From positions 1-9,110 of the forward strand of contig JAKFYM010000266.1 in NCBI GenBank assembly GCA_021730855.1: 9,110 nt of DNA. The letters run 5' to 3'. The translations under genes and the position numbers were made by a program. This DNA comes from Bdellovibrionales bacterium (GTDB taxonomy: Bacteria; Bdellovibrionota; UBA1018; CAIPTA01). Below the pieces are notes generated by a model. It was not told the DNA's origin and searched no databases. It saw only the letters and a program-made list of their open reading frames with translations. Positions within the stretch are counted from its first letter, which is position 1. The number at the start of each line of letters is the position of its first letter. Below are positions 1 to 5,418 of this stretch, in pieces.

Positions 1-241
1 TTTCATAGACGGCTTTTTCCATTTCGTCCATGCTCATGGGCACCGTGATCCGGAGCACCTTCATCGAGGCATAGAGCCGCTCGATATGCTCGCGCAGCTT
101 GAATTGCTTGCCGTTGAAAGAGCGGGTCATTTCGAACACCATGTCGCCAAACATCAGGGCTGAATCATAGATCGAGATCTTGGCTTCGCTCTCGGGAACA
201 AACTCTCCGTTGAAAAAAACCACTCTGCCGGACTTATTCAT
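1..241 (-). CDS. Class IV PLP aminotransferase, N-terminal part (cut by window edge)
   Basis: This is the first 80 codons of a fold-type IV pyridoxal-phosphate aminotransferase (branched-chain / D-amino acid transaminase / aminodeoxychorismate lyase superfamily). The start has the family's opening: a short beta-hairpin with an FNGEFVP motif (about residues 10-15), then YDSALMFGDMVFE (25-37), NGKQFKLREHIERL (43-56) and a helix with ASMKVL. The catalytic lysine and the phosphate-binding loops lie outside the window, so activity cannot be judged. The ATG overlaps the stop of the upstream cytidylyltransferase gene as ATGA, which supports translational coupling and makes this the seventh gene of the operon. 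Family members usually transfer an amino group between an amino acid and a 2-oxo acid. In this setting it may aminate a keto group on a sugar acid made by the neighbouring dehydrogenases, but that is inference. Alternatively it could supply an amino acid that decorates the glycan. Confidence 0.85.
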   Translation of the reverse strand, partial: MNKSGRVVFFNGEFVPESEAKISIYDSALMFGDMVFEMTRSFNGKQFKLREHIERLYASMKVLRITVPMSMDEMEKAVYE

Positions 242-969
242 CGTTGCTCTTTCCTATAGGTGTTGTCGTACCAGTCGATAATATCCGTGATGTGAAAGTT
301 GGGCTTCTTCGGGTACAGCGCCTCATAGAGGGCCCGGATAAAATCGTACTGCGCCCTAGTATTAACATCCAGAACCAGATCTGGCCGGCGAAATTCTGCG
401 GGGCAGGGAAGGGTGGCCACGGGCACGCGTTTGGGGTCCACGGCCTCCTGCGTCTGGTAGTTAAAGAAACTCAAGTGCACATGTTCCCGCTGCTGGGGAT
501 CAAAATGATGTTTCCAGGCATATTCCAGGGATTGGAGGTCAAACACCTCGGAGCCGATCCCGTCTGGATAGCCGTTCCCAAAGACTTGCGCCAAGTTGGA
601 GGAAAAATGCCCGGGCTTGTGGAAGCGCACGATGCGGTCGATCTCGGCAGGCTCAGGCACTGGATTGTCGGCCGGCAAGCGCACCACCACCTCCGCCTGA
701 TGCGCGCACGCGGCTTGGTAGTAGCGGTCCAGGAGGTCGGTTTCCGAACCGCGAAAGGTATGCACTCCATAGTCGAGGGCCAGGCGCGCTAGAGGATCAT
801 TTTCGGGGAGCGTGCTCGTGGCCAACACAATCGCGTCCAGGGCCTGGCAACGCTTCACCCGCTCCAAGATGCGGCCCACCAGGGGAGCGCCGGCAAGGTC
901 AAAGAGCGATTTTCCGGGGAGACGCGTGGAGCCCATGCGTGCCTGCAGGATCATCACCACTTTAGGCAT
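238..969 (-). CDS. SpsF-type cytidylyltransferase (probable NulO-activating enzyme)
   Basis: A 243-residue nucleotidyltransferase of the SpsF / CMP-sugar transferase group (GT-A-like fold). The N-terminal nucleotide-binding loop is clear: QARMGSTRLPGK at residues 9-20. The acidic metal-binding strand follows as RLPADNPVPEPAEID (97-111), where relatives usually have a GDCPL-like sequence. REHV (161-164) and the late strand DLVLDVNTRAQYDF (197-210) are also family-like. The frame is open further upstream, but the ATG at 969 begins exactly at the conserved MPKVVMILQAR strand and has a perfect GGAGG six bases upstream, so I chose it. It overlaps the end of the phosphatase gene by 8 bases and overlaps the aminotransferase start as ATGA. 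Beside a NeuB-type synthase the likely reaction is CTP plus the nonulosonic acid to give the CMP-sugar and pyrophosphate. No classical NeuA is visible in the window. Activity on another sugar acid or alditol phosphate is possible. Confidence 0.85.
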   Translation of the reverse strand: MPKVVMILQARMGSTRLPGKSLFDLAGAPLVGRILERVKRCQALDAIVLATSTLPENDPLARLALDYGVHTFRGSETDLLDRYYQAACAHQAEVVVRLPADNPVPEPAEIDRIVRFHKPGHFSSNLAQVFGNGYPDGIGSEVFDLQSLEYAWKHHFDPQQREHVHLSFFNYQTQEAVDPKRVPVATLPCPAEFRRPDLVLDVNTRAQYDFIRALYEALYPKKPNFHITDIIDWYDNTYRKEQR

Positions 970-1939
970 GGCCGCCCTCCACCAACTGCACGAGCACATT
1001 CCCGAGCAGCAGAAAGCTCTCCTGGGGCTCTGCGGCCTCTGGCAAAAGCAAGGTGGAAGCAAAAGAGCTCGGCACGCTCGACCAGACAAAGGCCCGCAGC
1101 TTCCGCTCGAAGGACGCCCGCAAGGTAGTTCCTAGGGCCGGAGCTTCCTCCTCCGAGGCGAGCACGATCAGCACATCCCCAGACCCACCGAAAGTACTCA
1201 CCTCCTGCGCCAGGCTTGCTGCACGCCCTAGAGCAAGGGCCGTCAAAGTGGGGCGGGGAAATCTTTTCGTGAACGCTTCGGCCAGGAGCGAAGCGATGGG
1301 AGCATTGGCGCCGAGCCCGGCAAAAATCACCTTCCGCCCCTCGGTTAGAGCATGTCGGCAAGCCTCGGCCGCTTCTTCGAGAGCTGCCACGATAGAGCCA
1401 TCCTCTAAAAGTTCGTTTTGGCGCTGGAGAGCAAGGCGTAGGAGATCAACGGCCTTTCCGGCCCGAGCCTCAGAAGTTTTTATTTGAGCCCGCTTTAGCC
1501 AATCGTGCACATGCCGAACCACGCCCGCTCCGCCCATAGCCGCTAGCGGCACCCGCGCCACGCGCAAGACCTCGGGATGACTGTCCAAAGGGGCCATGCT
1601 CACCCCAGCCGCCTCAAGGCAGGCAAGGTCGTTGCAATCATTGCCCACGTAGCAGATGTCGGAGAAACTCAATCCCTCTTTGGCCAAATGCGCGCGCAGG
1701 ACAGCGAGCTTATCCTCCACTCCCTGAATCACCGGCAGACCGATTTTTTTTGCCCTAGCTTGCACCACGGGATTGGTCTCGGTGGAAAGAATCATCTGCC
1801 CAATGCCAAGCTTGCGAATTTCGTTAATCCACAGACCATCGGCACGGTTACAGGCCACAGATTCCTGGGCATCTTGGCTTACCCAAACGCGGTTGTCTGT
1901 GAGAACGCCGTCGAAGTCGTAGACGACGAGTTTCACCAT
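962..1939 (-). CDS. KDN-9-P/KDO-8-P phosphatase-like HAD domain fused to a degenerate SIS domain
   Basis: A 325-residue two-domain protein. Residues 1 to about 150 are a C0-type HAD phosphatase of the KdsC / KDN-9-phosphate phosphatase group. It has the nucleophile loop DFDGVLTD (D8, D10), the second motif at ST (52-53), Lys77 in the IQGVEDK segment and the metal-binding GNDCND (99-104). The segment STETNPVVQARAKK carries the Glu, Arg and Lys that I recall as KDN-9-phosphate specificity residues in the Bacteroides enzyme. Residues from about 164 to 322 resemble the GmhA sedoheptulose-7-phosphate isomerase SIS fold (GLGANAP 208-214, AEAFTKRF 220-227, GSGDVLIVLAS 252-262, VLVQLVE 315-321). However, the serine-rich phosphate loop reads ASEEEAP and the catalytic His position near QE (306-307) is Phe, so this half is probably not an isomerase. 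Expected role: dephosphorylating a 9-phosphorylated nonulosonic acid. It overlaps the upstream dehydrogenase gene by 7 bases. Confidence 0.85.
   Translation of the reverse strand: MVKLVVYDFDGVLTDNRVWVSQDAQESVACNRADGLWINEIRKLGIGQMILSTETNPVVQARAKKIGLPVIQGVEDKLAVLRAHLAKEGLSFSDICYVGNDCNDLACLEAAGVSMAPLDSHPEVLRVARVPLAAMGGAGVVRHVHDWLKRAQIKTSEARAGKAVDLLRLALQRQNELLEDGSIVAALEEAAEACRHALTEGRKVIFAGLGANAPIASLLAEAFTKRFPRPTLTALALGRAASLAQEVSTFGGSGDVLIVLASEEEAPALGTTLRASFERKLRAFVWSSVPSSFASTLLLPEAAEPQESFLLLGNVLVQLVEGGHA
976..980 (-). promoter_or_regulatory. Ribosome binding site deciding the cytidylyltransferase start
   Basis: GGAGG on the minus strand, six bases before the ATG at 969. It supports that start over the more upstream in-frame starts, whose encoded extension is cysteine-rich and unlike the family. 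Confidence 0.7.
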
Positions 1940-2763
1940 ATGGTGCGGCCCCCATCCACCATCAAATTCGTGCCGGTCACAAACGAGGAAGCATCCGAAG
2001 CCAAAAAGACAATCGCCCCTTTGAGCTCATGGGGCTTGGCCATGCGGCCCATAGGAATGCGGTCCACAAGCTCACGCATGAACGCAGGATTCTGGCTGTT
2101 CTCCACCCCGGCTGGCGAAATCGCGTTCACGCGCACCCCAGCCCTTGCCCAGTAAGTGGCCCAAAATTTCGTCATGTGGATGATGGCTGCTTTGCTCGTG
2201 GCATAGGAGAGTGGGCTGTTGAAGGGCACTCCCTCATAAGCGCGCTCCGCATTAGGCTGGTAGATGCGATGATCAGGGCTGATCACCCCCACATCGGAAG
2301 CGATATTGATGATCGAGGCATTGCCCGATTTGAGCAGCAGGGGCGCAAGCGATTGGGTGACGAGGAAAATACCCGTAAGGTTCGTTCGTAGGGCCATCTC
2401 CCAGAGCTCCACCGGATATGACTCGAAGGGCTCAAAATATTTTCCTTGGGCCTGGGCCACCGTCATGCTGGCGTTGTTGACGAGGATGTCGAGCGATTGC
2501 CCGCCCTTGTGCAAGGAATCCACGGCCATGGTGAGGCTCGACTTGTTCGTGATGTCCACAGAGAGTCCGCTGACTTTCGCGCCAAAATCTTTTTGCAACT
2601 CCTCGAGAGCTGGGGGCAATAGTTTCTCAGAAAAATCCCAAAGCGCCACCTCGGCCCCGGCTTCGAGCAGGGCTCGGGCATGCTGACGGCCGAGAAATCC
2701 GGCACCGCCGGTGATCACGGCACGGCGGCCATTCAGGTGAAAGAGTTCTTGGATGCTTGGCAT
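1933..2763 (-). CDS. SDR oxidoreductase, NAD-type, PtmA-like
   Basis: A 276-residue classical short-chain dehydrogenase. The Rossmann glycine motif is TGGAGFLG (18-25). An acidic residue ends the second strand (D43 in LWDFS), which points to NAD rather than NADP. Further motifs are VDIT (69-72), NNAS (96-99), the catalytic Asn128 in RTNLTG, Ser156 in NIASD, and Tyr187 with Lys191 in YATSK. The spacing from Ser156 to Tyr187 is 31 residues instead of the usual 13, because of an inserted substrate loop (PDHRIYQPNAERAYEG). I recall a similar long loop with a DxRIY element in the PtmA-type dehydrogenases of Campylobacter nonulosonic-acid clusters, so the substrate may be a sugar acid or sugar phosphate. 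The C-terminus FVTGTNLMVDGG is standard. The start has GAGGA six bases upstream, which itself overlaps the stop of the preceding gene. Exact substrate unknown. Confidence 0.88.
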   Translation of the reverse strand: MPSIQELFHLNGRRAVITGGAGFLGRQHARALLEAGAEVALWDFSEKLLPPALEELQKDFGAKVSGLSVDITNKSSLTMAVDSLHKGGQSLDILVNNASMTVAQAQGKYFEPFESYPVELWEMALRTNLTGIFLVTQSLAPLLLKSGNASIINIASDVGVISPDHRIYQPNAERAYEGVPFNSPLSYATSKAAIIHMTKFWATYWARAGVRVNAISPAGVENSQNPAFMRELVDRIPMGRMAKPHELKGAIVFLASDASSFVTGTNLMVDGGRTIW

Positions 2764-2769
2764 AAAAAA

Positions 2770-2774
2770 TCCTC
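2770..2774 (-). promoter_or_regulatory. Ribosome binding site overlapping the preceding stop codon
   Basis: GAGGA on the minus strand, six bases before the ATG at 2763. Its first bases overlap the TGA of the upstream dehydrogenase gene, so termination and re-initiation are probably coupled. Confidence 0.6.
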
Positions 2775-3528
2775 AGGTATGGGCGCTCTGCCCGCCGTCC
2801 ACACGAAATATAGCCCCTGTGCAGAAGCTCGCCCGCGCAGAGGCTAGAAATAAAACGACATTGGCCACTTCTTCGGGAGTGGCAAAACGGCCTAGGGGAA
2901 CATTTTCTTGGATGTATTTTTCCACTCCCGCAGGATCCTGTTGCTTTCGCTCTTCCCAACGGCCCCCAGGCGTGAGGATATTTCCGGGAGAGACTAAATT
3001 GTAGCGAATACCCGCTTTGGCTAGTTCCGCCGAAACGTTCAGGCAAAAATTCTCGAGCGCAGCCTTAGCCCCGGAATAAGCAGGAGGAGCCGGCAGGCGG
3101 TGACTAGCCGCGATCGACGACAAACCAACTACGGCAGATCCCTTGCCCATAAGCGGGCGCAACCGCCGCAAAAGATCCACATGGGTGAAAAAATTCAGGT
3201 TCCACATCCGATTCCACTCCGCAGCTTCGCCTTCGGTTCCCCCTTGGGTGGACTTTCCACTGCCTATGTTCAGAACCAGAATGTCGAGGCTTTCCCAGCG
3301 CTCTTTGAGCTCCCGCATCACCTTGTCCCGCCCGGAATCAGTCTCTAGGTCCGCCACGGTATAGGGCACGCCCTCGAGTCGCGCGGCCGCCGCCTGCAGG
3401 CTAGCCTCTTCACGACCCGTGAGCCAAACCTCAGCGCCCTCAGCAGCAAACAGCTCCGCCAGGCAAAAACCAAATCCGCGCGAAGAGCCCGCCACCAGAA
3501 CCTTGCGTTTTTCTAGACCGAGCTTCAT
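2773..3528 (-). CDS. SDR oxidoreductase, NADP-type
   Basis: A 251-residue classical short-chain dehydrogenase. The glycine motif is AGSSRGFG (13-20), a variant of TGxxxGxG. Arg17 in that loop and Arg39 after the second strand (LTGRE) are features that favour NADP(H). Asp60 (VADLE) would contact adenine. The usual NNAG is replaced by NIGSG (87-91). The catalytic set is Asn112, Ser138 in SS, Tyr151 and Lys155 (YSGAK), with the standard 13-residue Ser-Tyr spacing. The end carries FCTGAIFRVDGG, typical of the family. The ATG overlaps the TIM-barrel stop as ATGA. It is the first of two adjacent dehydrogenases with different apparent cofactors, which suggests two separate redox steps, or an oxidation and reduction that together invert a sugar carbon. 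The substrate is not evident. A general role in fatty-acid synthesis (FabG-like) is less likely in this operon. Confidence 0.88.
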   Translation of the reverse strand: MKLGLEKRKVLVAGSSRGFGFCLAELFAAEGAEVWLTGREEASLQAAAARLEGVPYTVADLETDSGRDKVMRELKERWESLDILVLNIGSGKSTQGGTEGEAAEWNRMWNLNFFTHVDLLRRLRPLMGKGSAVVGLSSIAASHRLPAPPAYSGAKAALENFCLNVSAELAKAGIRYNLVSPGNILTPGGRWEERKQQDPAGVEKYIQENVPLGRFATPEEVANVVLFLASARASFCTGAIFRVDGGQSAHT

Positions 3529-4322
3529 AGGGCGGCCGACCAGTCTTTGGTCATGCGCAGGTATTTTTTGGCCACGCCCACATAGTCAGGGTCCGGCGCC
3601 GTCTGCAGCACCAAATCGCCTCGATAACGGCATTCCGCAAGGGCGGCAAAGGCACGGGAGAAATCGGTATTTCCGCTGAGCAACGGTACGGTGGTGCCAC
3701 CCAACAATCGATCCTTGATGTGCACGTTGAAGATGCGTTCGCCAAAGGCTCGGCATTCTGAGCGCACGTCAAAACCCAGCGCGGCGGAATTTCCCAAATC
3801 TAGATTTGCGCCCACATTCTCTGGCAGTTGCTGCAGATAATCCCGGAAGGCAACGGGGGGCAGATCAGTTTCAATGGCGATTCTTAGGCCAAGGCGCGCG
3901 GCCTCGGAGGCGAGGTCGGAAAGCACACGCTGGAGCTTGGGATCTTCTTTTTGCCGAAGCAAAGAAGAAGAATCGACAAAAGGAAATTCCACTAGGTCAC
4001 AGCCGATATCTTTCGAGGTTTGCAAGAGCCGCATGGCCACTTCCACGTTCTCCACCAGCGGACGCACCATGAAATAGTCGGCGCAAATGGATCCAATCCG
4101 GATCTGGAACTTCTGCGCAAGAGTCCGGAGTTCTGCCTGGCCCTCTTTCGTTTCCAGAGGATTGTCCTCTAAATAAAGCTCGTCGTGGATCAGCTCGATG
4201 CAGTCAAAACCACATTCACGAGCCAGGGAGAATTCCTCCCGCCAAGACTGGCGAGGGAAAGCTTGGATGCGATCACTGGGCTTGGGAGATAGACGTCCCT
4301 GGATGAAGCCGACGGGCAGCAT
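3525..4322 (-). CDS. TIM-barrel sugar phosphate isomerase/epimerase-like protein
   Basis: A 265-residue protein of the xylose isomerase-like / AP endonuclease 2 TIM-barrel family. Strand ends carry the expected polar residues: the start VGFIQGRLSP (4-13), CIEL (41-44), AIETD (149-153), NLDLGN (173-178), VHIKDR (200-205) and LVLQTAPDPD (237-246). Divalent-metal ligands are probably Glu151, Asp175 and His201. The fourth position, commonly Glu, is Gln240. Members isomerise or epimerise sugars or sugar phosphates, or dehydrate sugar acids. Lying second in the operon, directly after the NeuB-type synthase, it most likely prepares the sugar substrate or epimerises an intermediate. The ATG lies 6 bases after the synthase stop with only a weak purine-rich site (GAGTGAG) before it, which suggests coupled translation. 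The exact reaction cannot be read from the sequence. Confidence 0.82.
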   Translation of the reverse strand: MLPVGFIQGRLSPKPSDRIQAFPRQSWREEFSLARECGFDCIELIHDELYLEDNPLETKEGQAELRTLAQKFQIRIGSICADYFMVRPLVENVEVAMRLLQTSKDIGCDLVEFPFVDSSSLLRQKEDPKLQRVLSDLASEAARLGLRIAIETDLPPVAFRDYLQQLPENVGANLDLGNSAALGFDVRSECRAFGERIFNVHIKDRLLGGTTVPLLSGNTDFSRAFAALAECRYRGDLVLQTAPDPDYVGVAKKYLRMTKDWSAAL

Positions 4323-4328
4323 CGCCGC

Positions 4329-5186
4329 TCACTCGAAGTAACGGAGTTTCTTGGCAACGCCCCGCTCACCTTCGTCGAACGTCTTCACGCCGTCGCCGTA
4401 AGCGCCCTCAAAACCATGCACAAAACCAGCGAGGATTTCCAGGCCGCGGCGCTCGAGGGAAGCCGCTTGGTCACTTCCATACATGGCGCGGTCGAGAGTG
4501 ATATGCCGCTCGATCGCCGAAGCCCCCAGAGCTGCCGCTAACACCGAGGGAAGAATGCCCGCTTCGTGGCCACTATAACCTACCGGGCACTTGTAGCGCT
4601 CTTTCAAGGCCAGCATTACCGCGATATTGGTTTGGTTCTCAGCGCAGGGGTAAACAGAAATCGTGTGAAGCAGAGTGAATTTACATTTCTTTTGTTCGAA
4701 GATATTCACGGCCTTGTCGATATTGTCATAGGTGGCCATGCCAGTGGAAATATAGGTGTGTTTGCCTTCCGAAGCCACTTCTTCGAGGAAAGAGAGATGG
4801 GTGAGCATGGCGGAAGCGATTTTATTGCGATCGCATTCGAACTGTCGGAGGAATTTCTGGCTGTTCAAATCCCAAGCAGAAGCAAACCAACCAATGCCCA
4901 CTTTTTTGCAGTAAGCATCGATCTCTTTGTACTGCGCTAGCCCAAACTCCAAGCCTTCTTTCTGCTGGCGCTGCGTGGTGCCCCAGGGGCTCTCCCGCGT
5001 CTGCGCGAGCAACTCTTGGGTGTACACAACGTTGATATCGCGCTTCTGGAATTTTACGTAATCGCAGCGAAACTCCTTCGCCATGTCGATGAGTTTTTTG
5101 GCGATGGCAAGATCGCCATTGTGATTGATACCAATTTCGGCAATGAGGGTGCATTTGGCGTTTGGGCGGTCAACTTGATATCCCAT
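4329..5186 (-). CDS. NeuB-family nonulosonic acid synthase, short form without SAF domain
   Basis: A 285-residue TIM-barrel synthase of the NeuB / sialic acid synthase family, which condenses phosphoenolpyruvate with a sugar (ManNAc, a diamino-sugar, mannose-6-phosphate or similar) to form a nine-carbon 2-keto-3-deoxy acid. Visible landmarks are AEIGINHNGD (16-25), VKFQKRD (44-50), FASAWD (101-106), ISTGMA (146-151), LLHTISVYP (172-180), YSGHEAG (204-210) and IERHITLD (225-232). His207 and His228 match the two metal-binding histidines of NeuB. The usual C-terminal antifreeze-like (SAF) domain is missing: the protein stops after KKLRYFE, just past the barrel, against about 340 residues in classical NeuB. 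There is no sign of a frameshift, because the next gene begins 6 bases later. It is the first gene of the operon, with AAGGGA just upstream of its ATG. The sugar acceptor is unknown. Confidence 0.92.
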   Translation of the reverse strand: MGYQVDRPNAKCTLIAEIGINHNGDLAIAKKLIDMAKEFRCDYVKFQKRDINVVYTQELLAQTRESPWGTTQRQQKEGLEFGLAQYKEIDAYCKKVGIGWFASAWDLNSQKFLRQFECDRNKIASAMLTHLSFLEEVASEGKHTYISTGMATYDNIDKAVNIFEQKKCKFTLLHTISVYPCAENQTNIAVMLALKERYKCPVGYSGHEAGILPSVLAAALGASAIERHITLDRAMYGSDQAASLERRGLEILAGFVHGFEGAYGDGVKTFDEGERGVAKKLRYFE

Positions 5187-5245
5187 AAATTCCCTTAAAT
5201 CCTTTCGCGTCAGACATTTGCGGCGACGCCTTTTTCGTTTCTACT

Positions 5246-5274
5246 GTTATGGCAATATTAAGGGGCAATCGCAA
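5246..5274 (-). promoter_or_regulatory. Candidate sigma70-like promoter for the NulO operon
   Basis: On the minus strand TTGCGA (5274-5269) and CATAAC (5251-5246) are separated by 17 bases. Each box matches the consensus at 4 of 6 positions. The site ends about 60 bases before the synthase ATG. The match is weak and rests on spacing alone. Confidence 0.25.
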
Positions 5275-5387
5275 TAGGTTTCCCACGCGTTCGAGGCCGC
5301 CAAATAAGAGCGGAATTGTCTCCATTGGCGTCCATCGACCCCATGCGTCGTCAGCCCTCTTTGCTCCTGCCTCAATCTTGGAATCTA

Positions 5388-5397
5388 GTGAGCTCAC
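5388..5397. repeat. Perfect 10-base palindrome upstream of the dioxygenase gene
   Basis: GTGAGCTCAC is fully self-complementary and lies about 20 bases before the first possible dioxygenase start. It could be an operator half-site pair for a dimeric regulator, but a 10-base palindrome can occur by chance. It does not fit CRP spacing. Confidence 0.3.
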
Positions 5398-5418
5398 ATA
5401 GGCAGCGGGCTTCTTCCT

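Larger units (their letters stand above)
5187..5418. promoter_or_regulatory. Divergent intergenic region between the NulO operon and the dioxygenase gene
   Basis: The only intergenic space longer than 10 bases in the window. The operon reads leftward from it and the dioxygenase-methyltransferase pair reads rightward, so promoters for both should lie here. It contains a weak sigma70-like candidate on the minus strand and a perfect 10-base palindrome on the dioxygenase side. I see no RNA gene or clear terminator in it. The right boundary depends on the uncertain dioxygenase start. Confidence 0.5.

Noticed and set aside
244..1487. Plus-strand open frames of 107 to 182 codons opposite the cytidylyltransferase and HAD-SIS genes
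   Set aside because: They are antisense shadows with no recognisable domain, while the minus-strand frames carry full family motifs.
1744..1751. Run of eight A's in the coding strand of the HAD domain (codons for Ala-Lys-Lys-Ile), as a possible slippage or phase-variation site
   Set aside because: The run encodes a well-fitting stretch of the domain and the frame is intact. Nothing else suggests programmed slippage.
962..1939. HAD-SIS gene as an assembly or frameshift artefact joining two genes
   Set aside because: The frame is continuous, with a plausible linker at residues 150-164 and no internal ribosome site, and both flanking overlaps are tight.
5222..5236. GGCGACGCC followed by five T's as a small terminator
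   Set aside because: The stem is only three to four pairs with a one- to three-base loop, and no plus-strand transcript needs ending there.
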